Assembly (NCBI RefSeq): GCF_018739865.1
Contig: NZ_JADOER010000004.1
Location: forward strand, 177,280 to 241,279
DNA length: 64,000 nucleotides
Source of the DNA: Leptothoe kymatousa TAU-MAC 1615
Lineage (GTDB): Bacteria > Cyanobacteriota > Cyanobacteriia > Phormidesmidales > Phormidesmidaceae
Direction: 5' to 3'
The notes under the pieces were generated by a model. That model saw nothing but the letters and a program-made list of their open reading frames with translations, had not been told where the DNA came from and did not search any database. The position numbers were made by a program, and so were the translations under genes. Below are positions 55,894 through 64,000 of the stretch, one piece after another. Each line of letters opens with the position of its first letter. The first letter of the stretch is position 1.

Positions 55894-57603
55894 ATGGTAA
55901 ATCGACTAAAACGCCTGTTGCCCGTTGTTTCTGGAACGTTAACCTTGGTGCTGGCCGGCTGCGGTGGCGGCGGCAATTTTGCTGATAGCGGCAACGGGTT
56001 TGAAGTGAAACTGCTGGTAGGTAGTGCGCTGCACCATTTTTGTGATGAGGCCGCCGCCCAGTTTAACCAAACCAATCCCAAACTGGATAGCGGTGAGGCG
56101 TTTTACATGGGTTGCGAAGCCGCGGGCAGCGGTGATGTGGTGGAGCGCACCGTTAATTTGGCCCAGCAGCTACAGCAGGGGGCCATTACCCCTGAGGCGC
56201 CGGAATTTCCCACCATTGTGTCGGTGGATGGTGAAATTTATCAAAATCAGCTGATCTATCGCATGGATCAGCTCTACCCTGGCCAAAACTATATTCCAGC
56301 CATTACCGACGCACCGCTACTGGCCACCAGCCCCATGGTGTTTATGGTGCCCAGCGACCTGGCACCGGGGTTGCGTAATGTAGACGATTTATTTTCACAA
56401 CTAGTCACAGCCAAAACCCATCAGGACCTGGATTCCAGCAGTCCAGCCCAGCCCGTTTACTACGTCCACACCGCACCCACCCGTTCCAACTCCGGGTTAC
56501 AAACCCTGGTCTCCCAGTTTGCCTCTGTTTCTGGCAAACGCCCAGAAGACCTCACCCTGGACGATGTGAAACAACACCAGGCCGCGGTTCAACAGATTCA
56601 AACTAAAATCACTCGCTACGGCAAATCCACCTCCACCCTGGCAAAATCCATGGTGGAGAATGGGCCGTTTTGGGCATCCATTGGCTCAGTCTATGAATCA
56701 TCGGTAATTGCCGCCAATACAGAGTTGCCCCCCGGAGGCACCCGCTACGAAGCGGTGTATCCCAAATCCACATTTACCTCCAACATGCGGGCCATTGTGC
56801 CCAATGCCCCCTGGGTCAACGACCAGGAAAAAGCCGCCGCTGATCAAATTGTGGACTATTTGCAATCGCCCCCAGCCCAGGCAATTGCCACGAACCTGGG
56901 GCTACGACCGGGGGCTCCTGGTGTAGCGCTCGGGTCTAAGTTTTCCAGTAGCTTTGGTGTAGATCCCCAGGCTAGCTATGATTCCTATCGGCCCCCCGCC
57001 CCAGAGGTCGCTGAAGCGATGTTGACGACCTGGAGCCAGGTGGCGAAAAAGTCTTCTCTAGTGGTGGTGGTGGTGGATACCTCCGGCTCCATGGAAGGCA
57101 ATAAACTCCCATCAGTGCAGAATACGCTGAAGACCTACATAGATGGCCTCGGTCCCAAAGACCAGGTGGCCCTAATTGATTTTGATAGTGATATCCGGCA
57201 GCCCGTTTTAGTGGATGGCACCCCGGAAGGGAAAGCACGGGGGCTTCAGTTTGTCGCTAGCCTACAGGCAGACGGTGGCACCCGCTTGTATGATTCAGCC
57301 CTGGCTGCCCGCAACTGGCTCTCGGAAAACCTGCGGGCCAATGCCATCAATGCGGTGTTGATTTTGACCGACGGTGAGGATTCTGAATCGGGCATCGGCC
57401 TGGATCAGTTGGGCCAAGAGCTATCGAAGAGCGGATTTTCGTCGGATCAGCGCATTGCCTTTTTCACCGTGGGCTATGGCAAAGAAGGGGACTTTAATCC
57501 CCAGGCCCTAGAGCAAATTGCCCAGCTGAACGGAGGATACTATCGTAAGGGGGATCCGGCCACCATTGCCCAGCTGATGGCGGATCTGCAGGTAGAGTTT
57601 TAG
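55894..57603 (+). CDS. Lipoprotein with substrate-binding and von Willebrand A domains
   Basis: The product (569 aa from ATG 55894) has a lipobox LTLVLAGCGGGGN, a PstS/ModA-like binding domain at about 40-360 (SALHHFCDEAAAQFNQTNPK, THQDLDSSSPAQP, TAPTRSNSGLQTLVSQFASV), and a VWA domain from about 390. The metal site is complete: VVVDTSGSMEGN, GGTRLYD and TDGEDS. It should lie on the outer face of the inner membrane or in the outer membrane. Upstream of it the GTT-ATG context favours this start over the TTG at 55885. Confidence 0.88.
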   Translation: MVNRLKRLLPVVSGTLTLVLAGCGGGGNFADSGNGFEVKLLVGSALHHFCDEAAAQFNQTNPKLDSGEAFYMGCEAAGSGDVVERTVNLAQQLQQGAITPEAPEFPTIVSVDGEIYQNQLIYRMDQLYPGQNYIPAITDAPLLATSPMVFMVPSDLAPGLRNVDDLFSQLVTAKTHQDLDSSSPAQPVYYVHTAPTRSNSGLQTLVSQFASVSGKRPEDLTLDDVKQHQAAVQQIQTKITRYGKSTSTLAKSMVENGPFWASIGSVYESSVIAANTELPPGGTRYEAVYPKSTFTSNMRAIVPNAPWVNDQEKAAADQIVDYLQSPPAQAIATNLGLRPGAPGVALGSKFSSSFGVDPQASYDSYRPPAPEVAEAMLTTWSQVAKKSSLVVVVVDTSGSMEGNKLPSVQNTLKTYIDGLGPKDQVALIDFDSDIRQPVLVDGTPEGKARGLQFVASLQADGGTRLYDSALAARNWLSENLRANAINAVLILTDGEDSESGIGLDQLGQELSKSGFSSDQRIAFFTVGYGKEGDFNPQALEQIAQLNGGYYRKGDPATIAQLMADLQVEF

Positions 57604-57611
57604 GAGCACTG

Positions 57612-58331
57612 ATGAAGCTAGCTAATCCATTGCAGTATCCACTGGCGGTGCTGGCGGGGGGCATTTTTTTAGTGGGTGCGGTGCGGGTGGGTCGTTTACC
57701 TGCGTTTGTGGCCATCCCCGGTGCAGCCATCATTGCCACGGCAGGGGCAGCTGTGCTGAACTCCCGTGAGCCGGACAGGGTGGAGCTGACTAACAAGGCC
57801 ATTAACCGTGAGTTTCAGCAGGTGCGGCAGCAGGCTGTGGCCCTGGGGGAACGGGCCGATGAGCTGAATACAGAGGCGACTCGTTTGCTGACGGACAGTG
57901 ACCAGATTGAGCTGTTGGGGGTGGTGCAGTATGCGTGCGATCGCACCCAGGAGCTGCCCCAAAAGATCGATCAGCTAGCGTTGAAAATGGAGGGCCAAGA
58001 CGCCCTACTCTCGGTTGATGACCTAGAGCGGCAGCTAAAACAAGCCGAAAAGAAAGTGCGCAACAGCAAAGGCGTGGCCCAGGAACAGTGGGGCAAACTG
58101 GCCAACAACCTAAAACGCAATATTGCCCTGGCCCAGCAAGGGGAAGACGCCCGCCAAGCCCAGTTGGCCAACCTATCGAACCTGATTGTGGAATCGGGAG
58201 GCGTTTTGCAACAGCTACAAAACAAGCTGCGCACGGCCGATCTCTCCAGTTCTGTTGCCGCCGCCGAAGTGCGAGAACTTAGCGACGAGGTCAAAGCCTT
58301 CCAAGAAAATGTTGACGTGTTGATAGCCTAA
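57612..58331 (+). CDS. Membrane-anchored coiled-coil protein between two binding-protein genes
   Basis: The 239-aa protein has two N-terminal hydrophobic stretches (PLAVLAGGIFLVGAV and AFVAIPGAAIIATAGAAVL) and then a long helical, Gln/Glu-rich region (QVRQQAVALGERADELNT, LERQLKQAEKKVRNSKG, VAAAEVRELSDEVKAFQENV), probably coiled coil. No known family is certain; the charge pattern recalls PspA-like helices. It starts 8 bp after the VWA gene and precedes the third gene by 42 bp, so the three are likely one transcript. Confidence 0.75.
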   Translation: MKLANPLQYPLAVLAGGIFLVGAVRVGRLPAFVAIPGAAIIATAGAAVLNSREPDRVELTNKAINREFQQVRQQAVALGERADELNTEATRLLTDSDQIELLGVVQYACDRTQELPQKIDQLALKMEGQDALLSVDDLERQLKQAEKKVRNSKGVAQEQWGKLANNLKRNIALAQQGEDARQAQLANLSNLIVESGGVLQQLQNKLRTADLSSSVAAAEVRELSDEVKAFQENVDVLIA

Positions 58332-58349
58332 TTTTTACCCTATTGCCCA

Positions 58350-58369
58350 CTCCGAATTCCCAATTCTCC
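58350..58369. repeat. Short TCCGAATTCCCAATTC element
   Basis: This intergenic element shares the ATTCGG core of the repeats at 50986-51020 and 55747-55784. It sits between the coiled-coil and binding-protein genes. Confidence 0.45.
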
Positions 58370-58373
58370 TCCC

Positions 58374-59468
58374 ATGTCCAAACCCCTGATTTCCCTGGCC
58401 ATTATCGCCGCCTCTGCGGGGCTGGCCTTTGTGCCCTTGCCCGGTGTTAACCAAACCATCACCATTGTTAGCGGCAGCGAATTGCAAGAACCCCTCAAAC
58501 TGCTCGAAGCCCGCTTCGAACAACAGAATCCGTCAATTCAAATAAATCTTGAGTTCCAAGGGTCCCAAGATATCGTCAACCAATATATCGACGACAATAA
58601 CGACTTTGAACCCACGGTGCTAATTCCCGCCAATGGGCAACTGCTAGATGACCTTAGCCAGCGCTGGCAGGCCCAGTATGGCAGTGAGCCCTTCTATGAA
58701 ACGCCCCAGCCGATTGCAAAAACAATGCTGGTGGCGGTTTCCTGGCCCGAACGAGCCCAGGTCCTATTTCCCGATGGTCAGTTTCAATGGCAACGCTTAG
58801 AGGATGCCATGGCCGGTGGTAACTGGAGCAAAATTGGTGGCAATGCCGCCTGGGGTAGCTTTGATTTTGTTACCACCGATCCTACCCGCTCCAACAGCGG
58901 TCAGCTCACCATGGGGTTATGGTCTCAAGCGGAGGCCAAGAGTAATAGTCTCAATGCCAGTGACTTTGGTCAAAACAATGTGCAGACCCTGTTTGGCCTG
59001 GTCAAACGGTCGGTCTATCAGCCGCCCCGCTCCACTGACATTCTGTTGCAAGAGTTTATTACCCGTGGCCCCAACGATGCCGATATTGCCACAGTGTACG
59101 AAAGTATTGCCCTGCACCGTTGGGAGCAGTCCAGTGCTACCCAGGGGCAGCCATACCAAATTCTTTACCTGGATCCAACCATCGAAACCATCTCTACGGC
59201 CGCTATTGTGCGCCGGGATGTCAGCGGTGGAGAAGCCAAGGCTGGCCGTCAGTTTATTGACTTTTTGATGGCGCCCGATCAGCAGGCTGTGTTTGTTCAA
59301 TATGGTTTTCGCCCGATGAGTGCCAATGTGGACCTAGCTTCGGTGCCCGATAGTCCCTGGAGTAAAAACATTCCCGGCGCAATGGTGAATCCCAATGGCA
59401 AAGTGAGTTCACCGCCGGATCGGTCTGTTGTGGAAGAAGTAATTCGTCAATGGCAGCGGGCAAACTAA
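58374..59468 (+). CDS. Substrate-binding protein of the VWA cluster
   Basis: The 364-aa protein has a hydrophobic N-terminus (LISLAIIAASAGLAFVP, no lipobox Cys) and a type II periplasmic binding-protein fold: TITIVSGSELQEPLKLLEAR, TDPTRSNSGQLTMGLW, IATVYESIALHRWEQ, and GRQFIDFLMAPDQQAVFVQY. The TRSNSG segment is also present in the VWA lipoprotein, so the two binding domains are related. No permease or ATPase gene is adjacent. Confidence 0.85.
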   Translation: MSKPLISLAIIAASAGLAFVPLPGVNQTITIVSGSELQEPLKLLEARFEQQNPSIQINLEFQGSQDIVNQYIDDNNDFEPTVLIPANGQLLDDLSQRWQAQYGSEPFYETPQPIAKTMLVAVSWPERAQVLFPDGQFQWQRLEDAMAGGNWSKIGGNAAWGSFDFVTTDPTRSNSGQLTMGLWSQAEAKSNSLNASDFGQNNVQTLFGLVKRSVYQPPRSTDILLQEFITRGPNDADIATVYESIALHRWEQSSATQGQPYQILYLDPTIETISTAAIVRRDVSGGEAKAGRQFIDFLMAPDQQAVFVQYGFRPMSANVDLASVPDSPWSKNIPGAMVNPNGKVSSPPDRSVVEEVIRQWQRAN

Positions 59469-59583
59469 GGAGCTGTTAAGGAACAACTTCACGGTTTAAG
59501 CCAGAAAAGCTTGTTAAGCCATGATTTAAATGCACAAGGCCATGATTTTAATGTTTAACAAGCCCTAAGAAGACATTGCCCAG

Positions 59584-61080
59584 TTAATTTATCCGTGTCC
59601 TAAAGCGAACATACCCATAGGCGCCGGTCGGGTCTAAGGACGCATTGGGTAAGTCTTCTAAGATTACAACAATGGCTCCGTTAGGATTTGAATTGATCCC
59701 ATTGCCATCATTGTCACAATCAATCTCAGGAAAACTATGGGCTGGGTCGATACCTGGGGCAAAGTAGGTAGCCCTATCTCCATCATTTGCCCCGGTATGG
59801 TAGTCAATGGAGCCATTTCTCAAGAGTTCGACGCTGAGATCGGCTCCAACAATTCCACCTGGCGCTGCTAACGCATTGCCATAGGCATTGGGGATAAAAC
59901 TTGAAAACGTGGGAATATAGTCGCAAAAGATAACATCTTCGGCAGCGGCATTTCCAGAAGAGAGAAAATAGATGGTGTATTCAATTTCATCGCTGGGGCT
60001 AACTTGACCACCCTCGATGCCCCCTATCAGGTTGGTGGTGATATTGGGCCATTGATCGGTATCTTCGCGGGGGTCGGTTGGCCTAATCGGGGCCGATACG
60101 GTGATGTCATTGTCGTCATAGGGATTGCTGAAGTCATCCCTATACAACGATAGGTTGTTGCCGTTAACGGTTTCGGTGTCCCCATTAATAGCTGTGATAC
60201 GTTTGACCAACAGAAGATTTGGGGTCTTAGGAGGATTGTCCGCAGGTTGTTCTGCGAGAGTGGCACCAATAAAGCTAATGTGTTCACGATTGCCCGTATC
60301 ACCTGGGTCATCGTCCCCGACGACCACTAACATTTGTTTTACCTGGTTAGCCTCATCTACAAAACCAATCCATCGAGTGGTGCGGTTGCCACATCCTCGA
60401 AACGAGGCATCGCCACACTGGCTAGGGTCGGTGGTGGTCGTCACCACTGTGTCATCACCGATCCGATTACCATCGGCGTCTAGCAATCTGACAATTGCTG
60501 ATGTTCCATTTGGATTAGTTTCCAAATCTCCAAACCAGGCACCAAATGCTGTCACCGGTTCTGAAAAGGTAAATAAAACCCCATTGCGACTCGTCGTTGA
60601 GCCACTGGTTTCATTCCAATATCGCGGTTGAGCCGTCGTGTTATAAAGGCTGTGGGGCCTGGGTGCATCGCTTTGAAGCGTATTACTGTCACGTAGCTGG
60701 GCGCTGTTGGCAACAGTTCCTACACTGTTAGGATTGCTGAGCTCGGCATTGGTCACATTATGGAGTGATGTACTGACGGTAATACCACTACTGGTCGTGA
60801 ATAACTCATAGTTATCGGCACTGATGGAAACATCGTCTCCTGTCGGAATCTGATTTTGGGTGATAGTAGCAGCGCCAATGGCACTGGCAGCACTGCGCCA
60901 TGGATCGTCTAAACTTTCTACCTGGTTGCGACTACCCTTATTGTTGAATCCAACTTCATCACTGATGTAGATGACGGGTGTTGCAACGGCAGTCATTGGC
61001 CAAAAAACTCCCACAACAGAGATTAACGGAAGCGTAATTGTTGACGGGGCTACTGGAGCTGTTAACCATGGTTTTTGCAT
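59584..61080 (-). CDS. Exported protein with a DUF11-like C-terminal domain
   Basis: From ATG 61080 (MQKPWLTAPVAPS) the product has 498 aa with a signal peptide cleaved near MTAVATPV. The first 270 residues are beta-rich, with GVLFTFSEPVTAFGAWFGDL, a pattern seen in cyanobacterial exported proteins. The C-terminal part (SPSDEIEYTIYFLSSGNAAA, EDVIFCDYIPTFSSF) matches DUF11-type repeats of surface proteins. It is transcribed in the same direction as the TSP3/RTX protein upstream. Confidence 0.8.
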   Translation of the reverse strand: MQKPWLTAPVAPSTITLPLISVVGVFWPMTAVATPVIYISDEVGFNNKGSRNQVESLDDPWRSAASAIGAATITQNQIPTGDDVSISADNYELFTTSSGITVSTSLHNVTNAELSNPNSVGTVANSAQLRDSNTLQSDAPRPHSLYNTTAQPRYWNETSGSTTSRNGVLFTFSEPVTAFGAWFGDLETNPNGTSAIVRLLDADGNRIGDDTVVTTTTDPSQCGDASFRGCGNRTTRWIGFVDEANQVKQMLVVVGDDDPGDTGNREHISFIGATLAEQPADNPPKTPNLLLVKRITAINGDTETVNGNNLSLYRDDFSNPYDDNDITVSAPIRPTDPREDTDQWPNITTNLIGGIEGGQVSPSDEIEYTIYFLSSGNAAAEDVIFCDYIPTFSSFIPNAYGNALAAPGGIVGADLSVELLRNGSIDYHTGANDGDRATYFAPGIDPAHSFPEIDCDNDGNGINSNPNGAIVVILEDLPNASLDPTGAYGYVRFRTRIN

Positions 61081-61378
61081 GCCCTGAACGAGTGGTGGTA
61101 ATCGCTGTATTGCACAGTAAATCAAAGGGAATATGATTTTCCCTCGTCTATTTATGGTTTTTGCCTATAAATAGGCTGAAACAAATTATTCTGATAAAAA
61201 TAGAGTGCACAATATATATTTAAAATTCTCAGCAAAATTGCCGATTCCTTTTCAAAAATAAGGAATATCGCTTTGCCATAAGATATGGGCTAAGTTAGGT
61301 GAATTTTCTGTTGATTTATGATGATTTTCGCTGTTTTGGAAATATTTTTTGTGGATGCCTGCGGGGCGTAACGCCCAT
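61081..61378. other. AT-rich upstream region of the DUF11 gene
   Basis: About 300 bp of AT-rich DNA between the DUF11 gene start and the double-hairpin terminator. It should carry the promoter of the DUF11 gene. No gene is supported. Confidence 0.5.
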
Positions 61379-61423
61379 AAAAAGACTCCATTAGCCGTTA
61401 TGCAACGACTAATGGAGTCTTTT
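61379..61423 (-). terminator. Terminator downstream of the TSP3/RTX gene
   Basis: AAAAGACTCCATTAG (61380-61394) pairs perfectly with 61409-61423; CGTT/AACG extends the stem. The flanking A-run gives a T-run on the minus strand, fitting the gene that ends at 61511. T-rich bases also follow on the plus strand. Confidence 0.85.
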
Positions 61424-61459
61424 GTTTGAAGCACTGTCCACTGCTAGCTTCCATCGTCC

Positions 61460-61498
61460 GCAGTCCATGGAGACGCATAAAGCGTCTCCATGGACTGC
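61460..61498. repeat. 17-bp perfect hairpin just after the TSP3/RTX stop
   Basis: GCAGTCCATGGAGACGC (61460-61476) pairs with 61482-61498 around a 5-nt ATAAA loop. It lies between the stop codon and the T-run terminator. It may protect the 3' end of the mRNA. Confidence 0.85.
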
Positions 61499-61510
61499 TA
61501 TGAAAATGTG

Positions 61511-64000
61511 CTAGAAGATGAAGTTGCTATTGTCGATGGTGACAGCGTTGACGTTCATCAACATCGCTACCTGCTGCATGCCAGAGCCGGTGTCAGCCAT
61601 GATAACGGTGTTGTTGCCAGCTTGCTGGGCGATAACGTTGCTGCCCAGGGCGGCATTGCCGTTAAAGATGGAGCTGAGGTCAATGCGATCGCGCACGATT
61701 TCAAAGTCAAAGATAATATCTCCGAATTCATTCACCCGTTCATAGCGGAAGGCGTCGAGCCCTTGTCCACCAAAGAGCAAATCACTGCCCTCTCCACCGA
61801 CCAGAATGTCATCGCCGCTGCCGCCGCGTAGCAGGTCACGACCCTCTTCCCCATAGAGAGAGTCATTTTCACTGCCTCCCGAGATAAGGTCATCGCCGAT
61901 GCCGCCGTAGAGCGTATCATTGCCGCTGCCCCCATTGAGCAGATCCTTGCCGGCTCTACCGTAGGCAACGTCATCGCCGCTACCGGCATTAACGATATCG
62001 TCCCCATCGCCAGCGTCAACTTCATCCCCATCACTACCCGCGTTGAGAATGTCGTTACCCACACCGCCGACTACCCGGTCCAGGTCACTACCGCCATTGA
62101 CAATGTCATTGCCAGCACCGCCATCCAGGATGTCATTGTCACTGAGGCCATTAATGATATCGTCACCATTGCCCCCCGTGAGTACATCGTTACCCGCCGT
62201 ACCCGAACTATTCTCAGGGTTGCTGTTACCCGCTTGTAAATAGTCAGGCACCCCATCACTGTTCGAGTCAAGCGCAGTGGGGTCACCGTTGTCACCAAAG
62301 GTGTTGGGTGCCGGATCCACATCATCGAGAATGCCGTCCCCATCCGTGTCAGATCCATCAACAACGCCGTCACCGTCACTATCCAGGTCTGCGTTCCCGC
62401 CTTCAATAACATCGTCAATGCCATCGCCGTCAGAATCAAGGTCTAGATAGTTAGGCGTACCATCGTTGTCAATGTCAGGTGCTGTGGGTTCGCCCTCATC
62501 ACCAAAGCCATCGGCCGGGTCCACCACATCAGCAATGCCATCACCGTCAGAATCAGGCCCGTCAACCAGCCCGTCCCCATTGAGGTCATTGTTGCCGCCT
62601 TCGAGGACATCATTAATGCCATCGTTGTCAGAATCAAGGTCCAAATAGTCGGCCACATTGTCGCCGTCGGTGTCGGGGGCTGGGGTATCGCCGCCATCGC
62701 CAAAGCCATCGGCTGGGTCAACGGTGTCTACAATGCCGTCGCCATCGCTATCATCGGGCACCCCATCGCCATCGGCGTCAGGACCATCGACAATGCCATT
62801 GCCATCGGCGTCATTGTTGCCCGCTTCAATCACATCATTGATGCCGTCATTATCAGAGTCGAGATCTCTGAAGTCAGCAACGCCGTCCCCGTCCGTATCA
62901 GGATTGGGTACCGGAGTGCCGCTATGGCTGGGGTCAAGGGCGTTGGGTAAGCCATCGCCATCAGCGTCAGGGCCGCCGGTGTTGTCATCGATGCCATCGC
63001 CATCAACGTCGGTGCCGCCCGCTTCTAACACATCGTTGATGCCGTCATTGTCAGCGTCCAGGTCTTTATAGTCATCAACGCCGTCGCCGTCCGTATCAAC
63101 GGGTTCGTCCGGTGTTCCGTCCCCATCGTAGTCAGGGGCACCAGACTCAGGTGTGGTTTCCACCGCATCTGCCAATCCGTTGGAGCCAAAGGAGTTGCTC
63201 GGGTCAATCACCCCGTTATTGTCAGTGTCCAACGCTGCAATATCAGTGGTACTTAACCCAGACTCTTGTAGGTCAGTGAGGCCATCGCCGTCAGAATCAA
63301 GGTCGAGATAGTCGGGCGTGCCGTCCCCATCGGTGTCGCCATTCCCTTCTTCTTCGTCCAGAATGCCGTCATTGTCAGAGTCGATGTCGAGGTAGTTGGG
63401 AATGCCGTCACCGTCAGTGTCATCATTGAGCGGATCGCCATCGCCGTCAGCATCTTCATCGATGGTGTCGATGCCGTCGCCATCATCATCGACATCTAGA
63501 TAGTCGGGCGTGCCATCGTTGTCAGTATCCTGAGCGTCGCTGGGGTCACCATCACCATTGGGGTCAGGGTTCTCAAACTCGCTGTCAATACCGTCGTTGT
63601 CGTCATCGACATCCAGGTAGTCGGGGGTGCCGTCATTGTCAGTATCCTGAGCGTCGGATGGGTCGCCGTCGCCATTGGGGTCAGGGTTCTCAAACTCGCT
63701 GTCGACACCGTCGTTGTCGTCGTCGTTGTCGAGATAATCAGGCGTACCGTCATTGTCGGTATCCTGGGCATCGGATGGGTCGCCGTCGCCATTGGGGTCA
63801 GGGTTCTCAAACTCGCTGTCGACACCGTCGTTGTCGTCATCCACGTCTAGATAGTCGGGGGTGCCGTCATTGTCGGTGTCGACTGCGTCGGATGGGTCAC
63901 CGTCGCCGTTGGGGTCAGGGTTCTCAAATTCGCTGTCGACACCGTCGTTGTCGTCATCGACATCCAGGTAGTCAGGCGTGCCGTCGTTGTCGGTATCCTG
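61511..64000 (-). CDS. Large TSP3-repeat and RTX protein, 5' truncated by the window
   Basis: The frame is open to base 64000, so the N-terminus lies outside; 829 residues are visible. The upstream part is thrombospondin type 3-like Ca-binding repeats ([21 protein letters not shown]), with 117-bp near-identical DNA units. The C-terminal part (about the last 230 residues) has RTX nonapeptides ([20 protein letters not shown]) and a final [16 protein letters not shown] domain, as in type I-secreted proteins. The protein is very acidic and likely surface-bound or extracellular. Confidence 0.9.
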   Translation of the reverse strand, partial: QDTDNDGTPDYLDVDDDNDGVDSEFENPDPNGDGDPSDAVDTDNDGTPDYLDVDDDNDGVDSEFENPDPNGDGDPSDAQDTDNDGTPDYLDNDDDNDGVDSEFENPDPNGDGDPSDAQDTDNDGTPDYLDVDDDNDGIDSEFENPDPNGDGDPSDAQDTDNDGTPDYLDVDDDGDGIDTIDEDADGDGDPLNDDTDGDGIPNYLDIDSDNDGILDEEEGNGDTDGDGTPDYLDLDSDGDGLTDLQESGLSTTDIAALDTDNNGVIDPSNSFGSNGLADAVETTPESGAPDYDGDGTPDEPVDTDGDGVDDYKDLDADNDGINDVLEAGGTDVDGDGIDDNTGGPDADGDGLPNALDPSHSGTPVPNPDTDGDGVADFRDLDSDNDGINDVIEAGNNDADGNGIVDGPDADGDGVPDDSDGDGIVDTVDPADGFGDGGDTPAPDTDGDNVADYLDLDSDNDGINDVLEGGNNDLNGDGLVDGPDSDGDGIADVVDPADGFGDEGEPTAPDIDNDGTPNYLDLDSDGDGIDDVIEGGNADLDSDGDGVVDGSDTDGDGILDDVDPAPNTFGDNGDPTALDSNSDGVPDYLQAGNSNPENSSGTAGNDVLTGGNGDDIINGLSDNDILDGGAGNDIVNGGSDLDRVVGGVGNDILNAGSDGDEVDAGDGDDIVNAGSGDDVAYGRAGKDLLNGGSGNDTLYGGIGDDLISGGSENDSLYGEEGRDLLRGGSGDDILVGGEGSDLLFGGQGLDAFRYERVNEFGDIIFDFEIVRDRIDLSSIFNGNAALGSNVIAQQAGNNTVIMADTGSGMQQVAMLMNVNAVTIDNSNFIF
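63491..64000. repeat. 117-bp coding tandem repeats
   Basis: Units starting at about 63491, 63608, 63725 and 63842 (with the beginning of a fifth at 63959) encode a 39-residue block of the type [20 protein letters not shown] plus 19 more. The DNA of several units is nearly identical, so they are recent duplications. The array continues past the window end. Confidence 0.88.

Overview
The window is chromosomal DNA from a cyanobacterium. Evidence: PII (glnB) behind a canonical NtcA box, a type IV pilus operon pilMNOQ without pilP, a plant-type ferrochelatase with a C-terminal chlorophyll-binding-like helix, the RuBisCO regulator RbcR, a DUF4278 protein, a photolyase, and dozens of HIP1 palindromes (GCGATCGC). 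Coding is dense on both strands, base composition is moderately GC-rich, and no rRNA, tRNA or CRISPR array was found. The multidomain DUF4347 protein and the TSP3/RTX protein fit a filamentous or large-genome lineage (Leptolyngbya-like), but this is inference.

Layout. 1-5 kb: end of a membrane protein, glnB-folC (1-nt overlap), a sugar-type binding lipoprotein and purT. 5.4-10.3 kb: pilM-pilN-pilO-pilQ with a strong terminator. 10.5-18.7 kb: HU, a flavoprotein without a redox disulfide motif, dcd, a CobO-like protein without a P-loop, a 39-aa membrane ORF, a HAD phosphatase, a CDF transporter, an 18-bp tandem repeat, an unassigned protein and a Crp/Fnr regulator. 18.8-25.6 kb: a Ser/Thr kinase fused to a PstS-like domain, rbcR, a 2Fe-2S protein, hrcA and a rhomboid protease. 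26-32 kb: DUF4126, hemH, a tyrosine recombinase, fabG, thioredoxin, folK and a Nudix hydrolase. 32-42.6 kb: a caspase-like gene remnant, two paralogous membrane proteins flanking a HAD phosphatase, DUF4278, oligopeptidase B, photolyase, TM2/DUF2752 and an LRR-kinase. 43-64 kb: a 1385-aa DUF4347/Calx-beta/sorbosone dehydrogenase/lectin protein, an N-formylglutamate amidohydrolase-like gene convergent with an O-methyltransferase, a fatty-acid-hydroxylase-like protein, pgm, a GPH transporter, a three-gene binding-protein/VWA cluster, a DUF11 protein and the C-terminal part of a TSP3/RTX protein.

The most notable signals are: (i) a dispersed hairpin family whose 12-nt loop GAGCGKAGTCGA is conserved while the stems differ completely (29.2, 31.2 and 51.0 kb); (ii) a 47-bp triplication spanning the overlapping 3' ends of two convergent genes, so both strands of each copy carry C-terminal coding sequence; (iii) the cluster at 55.9-59.5 kb, in which a binding-protein/VWA lipoprotein, a membrane coiled-coil protein and a second binding protein look like one envelope system; (iv) the kinase/PstS-like fusion; and (v) a collapsed caspase-like gene. 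Several other tandem micro-duplications sit on stop codons.
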